This document shows, piece after piece, positions 35,551-47,253 of a stretch of DNA of 64,000 nucleotides (its first letter is position 1; each line of letters opens with the position of its first letter). The notes under the pieces are model-generated. The model saw only the letters and a list, made by a program, of their open reading frames with translations. It did no database searches and had not been told where the DNA came from. The translations under genes were made by a program, and so were the position numbers. The DNA is from Rhexocercosporidium sp. MPI-PUGE-AT-0058 (Eukaryota; Ascomycota; Leotiomycetes; Helotiales): contig JAGTJL010000014.1 of assembly GCA_020746875.1 (NCBI GenBank), forward strand, positions 1,674,001 through 1,738,000. Reading direction: 5' to 3'.

Positions 35551-37017
35551 ATGTCGCGTTTCCAGCGTTACATTCCTTCTTCTTCTTCCTCAGCGGTCCC
35601 TGGACGCTGTAGGTCACCTTCTTCGGCGTCTCTCTCTGAGAGGCGTCCTGGGTTCATGTCCCATACCCCTCTTACTTCAATTCAGAGACATCCCGTCTAC
35701 CTTTCTCGACCGGACACCAATCTCTACATCTCATCCCACTCCAACTCCTACTTTCTCTCCATTCACAATTCCTTCCCAGAGAGAGCTTTCCGCGCTGCCG
35801 GTAAGAGTCTTCCTATCCCGATCCCCTTCACTTCCATCACGTCGACGCGTGGACGCGTCACTTCACAACAATCTCCGGCTTAAACCTCACCGTCGCCCAA
35901 CCACTTCATATCCATCAACGTCGTCGGCGCTCATCTCTTCACACGCCCTTCACACATCCCTTCACACATCCATCGAAGCTCACTGTCGCTCATCCAATTC
36001 ACCTCGTCGGCACTCATTCCTTCACACATCCTTGAACCTCACTGTCGCTCAACCACTTCACATCCATGGACCTCACCGTCGCCTATCATACATCAACCCT
36101 CATCCACGCTTCCCCTTCCACACATACACAATGGCCTCACAAACCTTGAATACATGCTAACACATCTTCTCTCACAGCCAAGGTCTCCCTGAACCTTCGC
36201 AGCGCCTCTTCCTTCTCTACCACTTTCCGACGGTCATTCCCCTTCAACAACTCCTTCGACACTTCGGTATTGGAGGAGGACTCGGAGGATATACCTGAGG
36301 TCAGTGTTACTAACATATCTGCTTCAGCCTACGAGCACACCAAAACCCCAAAAACAATTCAAAATCCAAAATCCAAAAACACTATTCTTCCCCCAGTCGC
36401 ATCTCCTTCACCATCTATGTCAGACTTAACCTCTCCTTTGTCATACTCCTCCCCATCCCCATCCCCAACAAAAGACCTCAGTGAGGATCTTTGGATCAAG
36501 GATCCATTCAAGTCCAGATTCCACGCAGTGCGTATGGATGAGTCTTGCGATTGCTCACAGTGTGATGCGGCCCTTGACGAGGACTACACTTGCTCTTCCA
36601 TCACCATGTATAGTGCAGCGAGTGATGAAGTCTCCTTAGTTGAGGATGACTCGAGCCTTATCCCCATTCTTGAGCCTTGCATTGCGTTTGATTTCTCTCC
36701 TTATGTCGACTACACAGCATCCCCTACTCCACCCCACACTCTTTTCCCCATTCCTGGTGCTTTCCCCATCTTGGACGCTGGGGTGGAGGACGATTCAGGT
36801 TCAAGTTGGGTCCCTTCCGCTGTGGTTCTTGGAATTGCAGTGGTTTCTATCGCTGTGGCCTGGGCATTCTGGTAAGTTCCTTCCTTTGGTGTTTGCTAAC
36901 TGTGATAGGGCGCCCTACATGGTCTGGCCTTCTCGTGGCGTAGGGTGTCGGCTCAAGCGAAAGCTTGAGTCTCTAACAGACCACTACCGCCCAACTCATC
37001 GTCTTCAAAAGGTATGA
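35551..37017 (+). CDS. hypothetical single-pass membrane protein, 350 residues
   Basis: Three exons, 35551-35800, 36178-36871 and 36909-37017, join in phase. The second intron is ideal (GTAAGT ... TGCTAACTG ... ATAG) although only 37 bases long. The N-terminal part is basic and Ser rich (MSRFQRYIPSSSSSAVPGR), with a fairly ordered stretch LYISSHSNSYFLSIHNSFPE. The middle is acidic and Pro/Ser rich, with CDCSQCDAALDEDYTC as the only Cys cluster. One membrane helix (VPSAVVLGIAVVSIAVAWAF) follows, then a basic tail of about 35 residues. The topology suggests an N-terminal domain in the cytosol. No family recognised. The first intron, 377 bases, carries degenerate repeats described separately. 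Confidence 0.6.
35886..36094 (+). repeat. degenerate repeats inside the first intron of the membrane protein gene
   Basis: A unit CTCACYGTCGCYCAACCACTT recurs at 35886, 35979, 36038 and 36072, spaced 93, 59 and 34 bases, mixed with CCTTCACACATCC copies at about 35947-36030. Confidence 0.55.
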
Positions 37018-38591
37018 AATCTCCCTTCCACTTATCTGAGCGACTGCTGACTTTTATCTGCTCGATAATGGCTTCGGATGGGTTGGTGGGATGTGGTTTG
37101 GCGTATTTGGTCCTTCATAGAGTTTGTAGCGCAATTGAATCCTTTTGGTGCACGCTTCTCTCTCATGCTTCTGTGACTTTGACTGTTCTGAATTGCCTGA
37201 TGTAACTCTATTACTCTGATTTGATGCAAATCAACTCGTCAATTCATGAAATTCTTTCAATGACGCCCGTGCCGCTAGGTTGAAGTTACGGCCTTTTACG
37301 GTATAGAAAAGATCTAGTAGTAAGTATTAATAACTCACAGACGCCATCTGTTTCCATGATGATGATTGAATCGACAGACGTAAGCGGTTCCTTTTGCTCG
37401 ATCGGGATGCTCGAGTTCTGGCAGCGATCATTTTGCAGCATCCCATATAGAATTTCCTCCCCGCCATTGCGGGTTCGGAGGAGCTTCAAGTCAAATCATC
37501 AAGGTTTGAAGCGGTCGTTATGATTACGTAAATAGGTAAAACTTCAGTCGTCTGCATCGGAAGGTGGTATTTGCTTCTCGTTCATCATTGTCAAAGCGGC
37601 CGTCCTCGCCAAAGTCGCGACACTGGCAGAGGATTCAGCTCCTCCGTCTTAAGTTAACTTTCAAGTTTTCCAAAGATGTGACCACGCAGTAATCTAGGCT
37701 AGGACGCTCGTGAAGAGAGTGGTAGAAACTTCGCGCATCATGTCTCAGGTCCTAGCATCCTTGTTATGAGCTCGGCGGCCCCAATATGCAAGCCAAAGTC
37801 GAGAGAGGAAGTTCGAGGGACAACTCGCAAATTATTAAAGGAGCATCCTCGCTTGTCAACAGGAGGACACTTTTGGGAGGACCTACTTAAGCGAGCCCCT
37901 TAAAACTAGCCGAGAGGCAAAGGCAACCGTCTATATCTGACGAATAAACGATTGAAAAGGTGAAGGTGAGGGCAATGACATACCGGGCTTCACTCACAAG
38001 CTTCGCCGGTACGAAAGTCTGCTCAAGTAAGCAACTCACGGCGGCAGATCCGATGATCCCCATCGCATTCCCAATCAATTGTTAAGCTGAATTTCATTCG
38101 AAGCAATTCGCACATTAATACTGGACGAAAGTCGACCGATCAAGTCCCCTAAGTGCTGCACTGTACACTCGAAACAGGAGGGGGAACTCATGGCATTCTC
38201 TCTCTAGGTGGGCTTGATTTCAGCCTCTCAGGCAGAAACCTCTTGCCATGAAGATTTCGTGCAGCTCCAGAGCTTTCAGGGATTACACCTCTCGTCCTCC
38301 TTGCCAACGAACAGGATACCGAAAAATCTGATGGGCTATGCTCTCTTAATCGAGCAGCGGCGTACTCGGCCGTGGTTCTTCTTGAGACCGAAACAATCAT
38401 ATGTCTACATTTGTCAGATACACTATCTTCCTCCTACAGCGACTCCTACTGTGACGATTGCTCTAGAAAAGGCGGCAATCACATGTAATTGGCGCCTCAC
38501 ATTCTATGGAGAGATATATGAAGATAACAAGAGTCTTTTAGAATCTACAACTTCGTAGGAAAGAAGGCAAGGAAAGAAGGCAAGGAAAGAA
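37018..38591. other. intergenic stretch, nothing recognised
   Basis: 1.6 kb with only short motif-free frames, leading into AT-rich transposon debris. Confidence 0.4.
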
Positions 38592-38641
38592 GTAGGTTAT
38601 ATACAAAGGGAGACTCCACAGAGGCTCGTCTAATCTCACTG
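38592..38641 (+). repeat. direct repeat copy 1 (partner at 42675)
   Basis: Begins GTAGGTTATATACAAAGGG and continues with about 30 bases that match the copy at 42675-42724 except for a few changes, most of them C/T or G/A transitions. It is preceded by short AAGGAAAGAAGGC tandem copies and followed by about 130 bases of very AT-rich DNA. Likely part of an old transposable element. Confidence 0.55.
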
Positions 38642-39045
38642 TTTTACTCTTCTTAAAAGTATACTATTAATTTTTTTAATAAATAATATCAAAGTATAAA
38701 CGGATTTTCTTTTTTTCTTATAATAAAAACAAATACTAAAGACTTTTACAAGTTTTATATTTTAACAAAAATTAGATTTAAGTTGATCGCACGACTGGTC
38801 CCATTTCCCGCCTCGCTTATTCTATGTTTTGTTCGGACAACTTCATCCCAGATTGTGCTGCCTAGTCACGAGTCCACAAAAATCTACTGGTTCATCGGGT
38901 AAGTAAACTTCGTCGACTATGGCCGTGGGAGCGATAGCCAGCATGGCATCTAATGAGTATTTCTAAGCTTCATTCACCGGTCAAACCAAGCGGCAGAAGA
39001 TATAAGACCGCGGTTGGTTGCCAATGCTACCCTGAAATAAAACAT
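38642..39045. other. AT-rich stretch between repeat copy 1 and the TIR element
   Basis: Bases 38640-38780 are mostly A and T, as in mutated repeats. No gene seen. Confidence 0.4.
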
Positions 39046-39684
39046 CTGTTAGGAATCCCCTAGAAAAGCACTCCTCGAGGTAGTTCCTCGAGGTCCTTTA
39101 TAATTATAGCGTATTACACGCTGAAGGAAAAAGTCTTATACGTTGAAGAAGAGTAGAGTTTTTTGCTAAGAGCTTTATTTCGTGAAGCGAGGTGTGTGTA
39201 GAGACAAAGTAAAAGTAATTTTAATATTAATCTCTTTAAAGAAGCAAATGTAGAGTTTTAAAGTAGAGACTTTAGAGATAAATATACCTGTTGTATTTCC
39301 TCGCTCTTTTGTTTCTATTTCTCCTTTTCTTTTATTTTTCTAAGTACTTTTTATCTTCGTACTTAGGAGTCTCTTCTCGTAGTCTCCTCTCGTACTCTCC
39401 CTTCGTACTCTCCTTTCGTAGTCTCCTCTCGTAGTCTCCTATTGTCTTTTTTTGCAGTCTTCTCTTGTAGTCTCTCGTAATCTGTTATTGTTTCTTTTAA
39501 TATAAACGCCGAAATCTAAAAGCTTATTACTCTCTTCTTCCCCCCGTATGATCTTCCTCTTAGTCTTACCACGTACCACCTTACCCCTGCGGCAAATCGA
39601 GACCCACCGCCCTCATCCAATCATTTTACATAGGTTACTCCTCGAGGGCTACCTCGAGGAGTGCTTTTCTAAGAATCTTAACAG
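39046..39684. mobile_element. 639-bp non-autonomous DNA transposon with long terminal inverted repeats
   Basis: The left end CTGTTAGGAATCC and then TAGAAAAGCACTCCTCGAGG (to about 39092) is matched in inverted orientation by the right end, CTCGAGGAGTGCTTTTCTA followed by AGAATCTTAACAG (to 39684). The inverted repeats are about 45 bases with a few mismatches. Each end contains a smaller CCTCGAGG palindrome pair. No transposase frame is present. The interior has a pyrimidine-rich tandem array. The target duplication is not clear. Confidence 0.7.
39361..39485 (+). repeat. pyrimidine-rich tandem repeat (TCTCCTCTCGTAG-like)
   Basis: About eight loose copies of a 13-16 base unit CTCNTCGTA(G/C)TCTC within the TIR element. 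Confidence 0.6.
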
Positions 39685-39745
39685 AAGTTATCCATCCTAG
39701 GGATCTCGACCACATTGATTGCAAAGCTCAAATCTTAGATTCACG

Positions 39746-39878
39746 ATGGATACAGACGGACTTAACATAAGTGTCGAGCAAAACTCAAATTTCACGACCG
39801 AAGACTGCCGTGACATCTTCTGCATCCTTCATCCCGGGAGACCATCGGCACAGCGAGCCACCAAGTTTATTGCAGCAG
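39746..39878 (+). pseudogene. possible 5' exon fragment (unrecognised protein)
   Basis: An ATG at 39746 opens 44 codons ending at a plausible donor (CAG|GTATTA): MDTDGLNISVEQNSNFTTED, then CRDIFCILHPG and SAQRATKFIAA. The text looks coding and resembles the start of fungal FHA-domain kinases as remembered, but no further FHA or kinase exon follows within the next kilobase. It lies directly beside the TIR element, so it may be a gene cut off by insertion. Confidence 0.3.
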
Positions 39879-40152
39879 GTATTACCTATTCTACTTACTC
39901 AACCTCAGCCACCCAACCTTGAGCCAGTCAATTCGCTTCATCAGCATCTAAATATTTTAGCCGTTTAGGCATCTAACGATTCTAGGAATCCTAATGCGAC
40001 CTTATATCGCTCTCTATGGATTTGCAAAATACGACTCTATTACCCCTATATCTTGTGCACACCAGGTGAGACCTACAAAAAGATCATGGCAGATTTTATC
40101 AACTGTGAAGACACTGTAATCGGTTTTAACTTTTCTATAGTAGCAATTCAAT

Positions 40153-41154
40153 CTAGGCTACGTGCGGATCCCAGACCCGATCCAATAACCAGCCTGTGGG
40201 AAACTGAAGCGGCGATACGCATTTTGGGAGGTATAGATACCAATCAGACCCCTCAATAATTGAAAGGTTGTTTGTGACCTTAAGAGATTCCCAATATGTT
40301 AGGTAGAACCCACTATACTCCCAGTCTATTATTCCCAGAACTTTCCAGCTACCATCCCTGCTTTGCGCTACCTTAATATTTGCTGGTCGAATGTCGCCAT
40401 GGGTGAAAACACAGTCTGATACTGGCTGATCTGACAGGCAGAAGCTTCTTAGGAATGTCAAGTAGACAGAACTTCCAGCGCTAGGGTGGGAGAAGATAAA
40501 ATCCTCGAAATCCTTGGGAGTCATGATCGGCTAAGAGCTGACACGAATGTTCCACCTCACATCCTTACATCCCTCTCCTTTGACTCCACCAAGCGACTGG
40601 TATTTGGGAAAGGGAAGAGACCTTAAGTCTGAGAGTATAACGTCAAGCTGGCTACTGATATCCCACTTCTGATGGCCCTCTAATTGAGACCATGCCTTCT
40701 CAAGATCAAGGTCGGCTATGAAGGTCATAAACATAAGGTAAAAGCTGCCTATCTTGATCAAACCATGTGGTTTGGGGGCAGGTACACTGGCCTTTTGATC
40801 CCACAGATACTGTATTGAGGTATACTCAATGGAATTATCGACATCTCGGACAATCTTGACCGCAATAGCTTCGCTGACTCGTAAGACCATGGTAGAGAAC
40901 CCATGAGGATATCGGAAGAGGACCTCGCTCTGACCGAGAAGCTCGAGGACGGCGAGCGAGAGATTATTGCCTCGGGTAAAAAGCTTCTCAACATCATCCG
41001 AAAGGGTTGAGATGATGATGGCGGTGTCAGACTCTTGAAGGAGTGATCGAGTGTCGTGTCGAAGGGAAGCTGGCTGGTGATTCTTCTGCGGGAGCTTGGG
41101 TTCTGTAGTACAAAAAGGTGGATTGATGACTTGTGATTCCTCTGAGAGGGACAA
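40153..41154 (-). pseudogene. APH/choline-kinase-like phosphotransferase with an internal TAG stop
   Basis: One reading frame runs from about 41154 to 40153 with a single TAG at 40531-40533. Upstream of it are PPFCTTEPKLPQ, the nucleotide-binding region (AIAVKIVRD, with the Lys) and FMTFIADLDLEKAWSQLEG. Downstream in the same frame are MTPKDFEDFIFSHPS, the catalytic loop FTHGDIRPANI (Asp and Asn present) and the metal-binding Asp of IIDWEYSGFYLTYWE, then a normal end (GWLLDRVWDPHV). The family is the fungal aminoglycoside-phosphotransferase-like kinases, whose substrates are mostly unknown. All key residues are kept, so the stop is probably recent; CAG to TAG is one C-to-T change. No intron with acceptable length and phase removes it. 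The true N terminus may lie in another frame up to 41430. Confidence 0.65.
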
Positions 41155-41579
41155 TACCCACTGCCTTTTCTCAGTTCTGCTAGACTCTTAGAATAGTCGT
41201 TAGGCAAGATTGAAAGTAAATCGGCCTCAGGATCTGCATCCAGAGCAAGGGAGAGCTTCTTTAGCATTCGACGATTCCATAGAGCTGCTGGCGTCTTCCG
41301 ATTGACTTTGAGCACACGATTCACAGATGTCGGTGGCACTGGAGCTTTGGTGGCCATGTTTCCGGACTCCATTGTCGCTCTCGGTTGGTTCCGTAGTAAT
41401 CTGGATCGTGAGGAATAACTGGTCACAAGTGGCAGGAAGGAATTAGAAGTCGAAGTCGCACGGTGAAAAGTCAAAAACTTGTCGAACTTGGGTAGAAACC
41501 ATGTGCAGGAATGAATTGGGTAGAAGGTGCTGGCGCGTGGCAAGGGACTTTGTACCGCAACACGTGATAACCGGGTCGG

Positions 41580-41991
41580 ATGAAGTGCGGGAGTCTGACA
41601 ATCCCAGCCCTTGATGAGCCTGTGCTGGTACGCCTGTGATAGGATAGCCAACATGATATTATCCAAAAATGCTCTAGGTCGCCCAGCCAGGTAAACCAAG
41701 GGCCGGCATCTAGTGGAACTTCGGGGGTTGCTGCGAGATACCGTATCGTAAAAGGTCTTCATAGCTTCTGGTTTCCTCGTAGCACTCTCCGGTAGCCTCG
41801 TCAAGAATGGTGATAGCCCAATGAGAGTAGTGTCCCGAGGACGGAGTGTAGACGGCAATGTAAAGATGTTCTTCAGGTTCGGGTGGTGGGGGAGGGGGGG
41901 GGATGTTTAGATCATTTGCTCGACTTCTGGCTGGACTTTCACTTGACTTCTGGCCTGACTTTCTACTCGAACGATGAACAGAGCTCGACAT
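41580..41991 (-). pseudogene. remnant of a small fungal protein of unknown function
   Basis: An ATG at 41991 opens 93 codons: a Ser/Arg-rich start, a Pro run (PPPPPPPEPEE) and then YIAVYTPSSGHYSHWAITI, a motif I associate with a common short fungal hypothetical protein. That protein normally goes on to a WxCQDYV-like segment. Here KGWDCQ appears further on (near 41600) but in a different frame after several stops, so the gene seems frameshifted. The 366-codon frame at 40758-41858 mixes these pieces and is not taken as a gene. Confidence 0.4.
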
Positions 41992-43400
41992 TTTAACTGC
42001 GGCTTCTATTAGCAGATTTTGTTGACTTCCATCGACACGACTGACTTTCCAATCCAGAAGAGTAGACTTGATAGATCCCGACGAAGCTAGGCAATTCCAC
42101 TCTGGGAAGCACTTGAACGTAACGCGAACTATCTAGTGATAACTAGCAGCATCAACCTCCGCAGCGGCTGCCTCTTACTCCATATATACGGTTCATTGGT
42201 AGGCTAATTGTGCTGCAAAAGCTGTTTAGCGCGGTCAATCGGGCCATGCACACAAGCTCTCTCCATGGCGCTTCGGCAGAATCAATATTGGGACAGCACA
42301 CTTCAAGCTCCTTTAGAGAAATGCAGCTCTTTTCACCGCGGCGTCCATGGGCCAGCTGCATATCGGCTCCTTGTTTACCCATATCTTATTTCATCGAAGA
42401 TATCCATCTGGGTCCTGTGAGTCCATTGGAGCGATCAAAATCGCTTTCTTTCCTGTAGGTGTGCGAAAGTCTCCCTTGTCTTTCCCTTATTAAATAAGTT
42501 TTTAGGAAAAGTTGACTTGTTTTAATTTAATTTATTGAATCTTTATTTATTTAATTTCGTAAGGAGACCCTTTGTTACTTATGGGAAAGGCTTGTTTAAG
42601 CTTAATTAATTAAGAAGCGCTTTTTATTATTATATAAGAAAAAATACAAGGAAAGAATTTTGTTTAAAAAAGGTGTAGGTTATATACAAAGGGGGACTCT
42701 ATAGAAGCTCGTTAAATCTCGGTTACTTCTTAATTAGAAGCCGGTTAGCCGAGACTGGAAATGAGGCTCTAGGAGCTCTAAACCGTCACACCACACCTCG
42801 TTCTGCCCGCCAAATCTAGGATACGACGGGGATCCCACGAGTAACCTTTGTCTACCGCTTCTGGTTACCGGCCTTCTGGGGGGACAATCGACCGATTTCG
42901 TTGTTTCTTCATTAGCGATTCCCTTGCTTGCCTCGCTAGAAACACCGTCCACAAACACAAAAATCCCCAGAATTTCCCAACATCACCACAGACACATCGC
43001 AGAGTCAACTACAGTCCGCATACCATACAACGCCGTCCTATTTTGCTTGCATATGCCGAGAGATCTAAAGAATCAAGTGAGAACTCCCTTAGACATATCG
43101 GTTTTCTAATTGGTCTTGGTGTTTGTTTACTTTCCCTCTCGCAAGCGCAATTTGCTGCATCAAACCTAGCGTATTCATCTTACAGGACACCATATGCTGT
43201 ATCGTGTCCGGCTCACCCTGAAAGCTTACAAAGTGAGCTATCATGATTTCAATGTAAATCGCTAGTGGACTTGTGGAGGTATCAAAGACAATCGCAGAGG
43301 GCATGGCCCTGGTGGCCCTACCACACATCTACACACCGAAATGCCCGTACCTGGAGGATTAAATCCTGCGGTGCTGAGATAGTCAGTGATTGTTCAGTTC
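41992..43400. other. intergenic and transposon-derived stretch
   Basis: Holds AT-rich DNA at 42480-42660 and repeat copy 2. Short frames elsewhere lack motifs. Confidence 0.4.
42675..42724 (+). repeat. direct repeat copy 2 (partner at 38592)
   Basis: GTAGGTTATATACAAAGGG is identical to copy 1 over its first 19 bases; the following 30 bases differ at several sites, mainly by transitions (for example CTCCACAG versus CTCTATAG). AAGGAAAGAA precedes it, as in copy 1. Confidence 0.55.
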
Positions 43401-44460
43401 AAGAAGATCAATCTCCCCGAGGACAAGCAAGTTGAGTTCGATTTCCTAGAACAGATCATCAACGACTACACGTAAAGTACGGCACTCGTGTCAAAGGCTG
43501 GCAAATGCAGCGAGGACTTAAAATTGAGACTGGTATGATCGAACTTGGCTACCCCACAGTTCTGAAGGCATCCTAGGGATGTAATCTCCTGAAGCTGATT
43601 TCTAGCAGGCCGAAGCTGCTGACAGACCACCGCGATTTCCTATGACTGAAGCTTCTGTTGAGTTTTTTGACGATCGGCGGTATCAATGCCCACGTCAAGC
43701 TTTCCTGCGTTGCTCCGGAATCCATCCCTGCCGGTCGAGAACACCTTCAGATCTACCTGCTCAGGTCTCGCGGCATCAACCCCTTCTCCTGTCCTAGGAC
43801 TATGGAGATTAATCTCGGCCAGAGCCCCTTGGTGTCCGATCGAACCAACTTCCACCCATCACCCGCCCGATTGACATCAAATACCCAGCTTTCTGTCACC
43901 GATGTCTTTCACTCTGCTAGTGGCTCCTTGGGCTTCGACAACAACATTTATTACGAGGGAAGCTCACCACCTACCACGCTTGCATTGTTGGCCGATTAGA
44001 GACAACATTTCTCGTCAATTAAATCGCTGAGTCGATTCAAAATACCGAAGGCTATGGTCCTAACGTTACTGAATGTGCAGACCAATACCGACAACTTAAC
44101 AGACCTCTCACGGTGTTCGGCGTGAAGGGCACAGTAGAGTCAAAGGAAGGCACATCCATCTACATACAACCAGAAGCTCATCGCCCCGCATATGGAGATG
44201 GTCAAGGTGATCGCACAGCTCTTTCCATACGGAGGGACTCCCTCGCAGATTTGGCTCACGCCATACAAATCCAATGTCAACAAGCTGCAAATTGCCTCCG
44301 CCGTCCTCAAATCCTCAAATTCTCATATCCTCATCTGAAGTTTGACGTCGAGATTGGCAGGGTGGATGGCTTTCAAGGTCGGCATAAGGATTTCGTGACA
44401 GTTGCGTACCCTAGTCCAAGGTTGTGTTTCCCGTTTATGTTTTGCTTTTCTAGATTGATC
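43400..44460 (+). pseudogene. frameshifted remains of a probable UPF1/NAM7-type superfamily 1 helicase
   Basis: No single long frame exists, but pieces in shifting frames read in order as the second RecA half of a UPF1-like helicase: SLGFDNNIYYEG near 43920, PSQIWLTPYKSNVNKLQ near 44230 (the usual place of ITPYxxQ) and VEIGRVDGFQGRHKDFVTV near 44343 (the VDxFQGxExD motif VI region). Upstream pieces such as VKGWQMQRGLKIETGMIELG are coding-like but not placed. Stops and shifts separate the pieces, so the gene is dead. The assignment rests on two motif regions only. Confidence 0.4.
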
Positions 44461-46844
44461 TGAGAGAGTTCAGCTCCAGCAGATGGATCTCCAGGACCTT
44501 AGACGTATTCTCCAACCCTTTAGCCAAACTTGAGCGTACAGTTCAGAGAATTCGGATACTAACCTCAGCTCTTCCTCTATGCTTCACCTCGGACAGAAGC
44601 CGCTTCGTATCTGCAGTGATCCGCAAAAAGTAAAGTATAGTCTTCATCGCACATTGTGATACTGTCGGATGCATAGGTCGTAACCATCCTTATCATCGAT
44701 ACATCGAGGACATCAGGAACAAGAATGAATTGTTTAAGCTGAGGGCTGGGAATGTTGGTGATTATTCGGGGTTGTCGGGGCTGGAATTGGTGGGAACTGC
44801 TGGTCTCGATGTGACTTGGGAAGAGACTGTATGATAATGTTGCTTGCCGCGGGCTGAATGGTAATTTTGACTGGTAGTACTGACCGTTGAATTCTAGATA
44901 CGTTAGAGAGTGAAAGGGGACACATCAGATACAATGATGTTCGATCTTCAACTAGTTAAAGTACTTTCGGATATTGGAGGCAGAAAGGCTCAGGAATACC
45001 AAGCTGAAAGTACGACGCTGTAGGTGTACGCTGACTCTCGCCCTTTTGCAGAAACTGCCGCAGAAAATTGGCACATTAGACCTGCGATGAAGTAAGATTG
45101 TTCTAGTTCCACAACAGAAACTCTTGACAGCTCTCTTATTTGACGGGTCGAGAGCGCTGGAAGTTTGACTCGGTGGTGCACTGGCAATGAAGCCCGGGGA
45201 AACAGTCTTGACACGGCATCCGCCAAGTGCAGACAGACGTGGATCCATACACGTTTATCAAAAGCAAAGACCCCTGGGGGATGAGGTTTGACCGTTAGCC
45301 GACAGCCACATTCTGCACGGTGGATATTCCAGGACCAGATAACACCCCCATCAAAGCAGGCAGACTTAATGTCTCGTTGTAGATACGCAGGCAAGCTTAG
45401 GTAGACTTAACTCGATTGCAAATACTGCATTGCATTGCAGCGAGGTCACACCGTAGGATGAGACACGACGTGAACGCTCGTTCCATGGTCGTCGGAAACC
45501 TCCCAACGTTGCAGGCTACTATCCGTTCGCTCGGATGCGGCCATGGATACCGGATCCTCTTACAGACAAAATCAAGCCACGTTAGATATGTTCTGCTTAG
45601 CAGGGTCACACTCGACTTCCTATGGCTCTGAACCATCTCTAGGCAACAGAACGGAAGGATTTGAAGCCTTGTTTCCATCCCGTCAACTACACCGAGGCAG
45701 CATGAGATATGATCGAAATTCTTCTCCACGCCGAAGACCGTGAACCGAAAATGAAAACATGTGACGTATTTCTCTTAAAGCCGGATATGATACTCCGGAT
45801 CTTGAAGAGACTCTTGCTACGGGTTCGAATTCGATCTAGAATTCATTCAATCTCCGGGACATTATCTCCCCGCCGTACCTGACGACTTCTTCACGGTCCC
45901 GAGTTATCCACGCACACCCACGCCTCTATCTTATAACGGCACGGGGGTTCGGGAGACGGTTAACTAGATACCAACCTAAAAGATGAACTTTACATAATAA
46001 GAACGGAGATAAATAGCAGGTTTCAATATCGACAAAGACCAATGCAGAGCACAAACCACTTAACAGACTCTGCGTTACCGAGAAAGGAAGGCAGTCGAAA
46101 GAAAGACCGTCTGACCGAATGAATGAACGAAACTTCCTTGACCGAAGCTTGCACACCGGGCATATCAAAGTTGAAGTGCAGGTATATGTCTCAAGTGAAA
46201 GGAAGGAGGTATTTTTGCAAACAAATTGAAATCTGTGTTCATAGCAACATAAAGCCGAGTCTGGGCGGGACATGCATGACACTATTCCACTAAAGGAGGG
46301 CATAGGCGTAACGAAGTAACGAAGCCTCGGGTTCTCGCACACAATACGAATGAATGAATCTTCGGTCGGTGCCTGCGTTCAAAAGCAAAGCTAAATGCAA
46401 GGACGCTGCACTTTGGTAATCGCCGTACCTTCATGTGGCCTCAGATGCCGGCGAGGGATATCGATCCTCGGTAGGGCTGTGTTGATCCTACGAACGGGCC
46501 AAACATGACACATGCAAGCCATCTTCCATCAACCACCAGCCATCAGCCATCATCTCACGATACAGTCGCCAATCCTCGCCCATGAACGATGCAGCGGGTG
46601 CAAGACTTGCTCTCTTACTCTTCTACCAGCCGGTCTTCAACTTTATCCACATCGATGTCCACATCCATACCCACAAGACTACCAAGCCGTATTCCACAAC
46701 CTTTATGGCACAATCTGAAGCAGCAAAGCTCACGTGGCAAGCCAGCCATCGGTCTAGATGCCTTTGTCAGAGAAACTTAAAAAGATGGCATAATACACTA
46801 CCACACGGCCCGAAACGTTCCAAGGACGGTACGGATATGCTAAT
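44461..46844. other. 2.4-kb stretch without a supported gene
   Basis: Several frames of 90-140 codons on the minus strand (44952-45394, 45397-45729, 45926-46342) have no motifs and are not supported by splice signals. Confidence 0.35.
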
Positions 46845-47129
46845 ATGACGAACGAGGCAGACTCAGGCGGCTTGGTTGCAAAGAATGGCGTCTGGGCGTC
46901 TGCATGGAAGGTTTTCGAAGCTGGTAAGAGGCGGGAGGAGGCGGTGAAGGGAGGTTTGTTTGTTTCGAAAGACGATCAGGAGGTTGACTTGTTACTTGTA
47001 CCCCGGAGTTTTGCAGATTCTGTGCCGTAAGTTTTCAATCCCGTCTAATCCTTGTTGATAATATACTGTCATTGCCATGTTGCAGTCAAGCCATTCCTTG
47101 TTCCTGTCTTAGACTCGTAGCCAAGTCCA
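46845..47129 (+). CDS. possible small two-exon gene (about 77 residues)
   Basis: An ATG at 46845 opens a frame reading MTNEADSGGLVAKNGVWASA, then WKVFEAGKRREEAVKGGLFV. A GTAAGT donor at 47029 and a TTGCAG acceptor at 47086 allow the frame to continue for about 15 codons to a TAG at 47127-47129. No homologue recognised and no membrane segment. The splice signals are the only support. Confidence 0.25.
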
Positions 47130-47253
47130 GTCAGATGCAATAGAACGTCCCATCCTGCACCACTCGGTTCCCTACTCGTACTTGAGTACCATGTCCTGGT
47201 CCCAGCTATGCAGCCTCTTCTACTGTAAGCAGGTGCAGCCTTCAAACATGGAT

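Noticed and set aside
40758..41858. 366-codon open frame on the minus strand
   Set aside because: It overlaps the kinase-like gene in another frame for 400 bases, and its text is Ser/Arg/Leu-rich shadow. Only short parts look coding, and these belong to two different relics.
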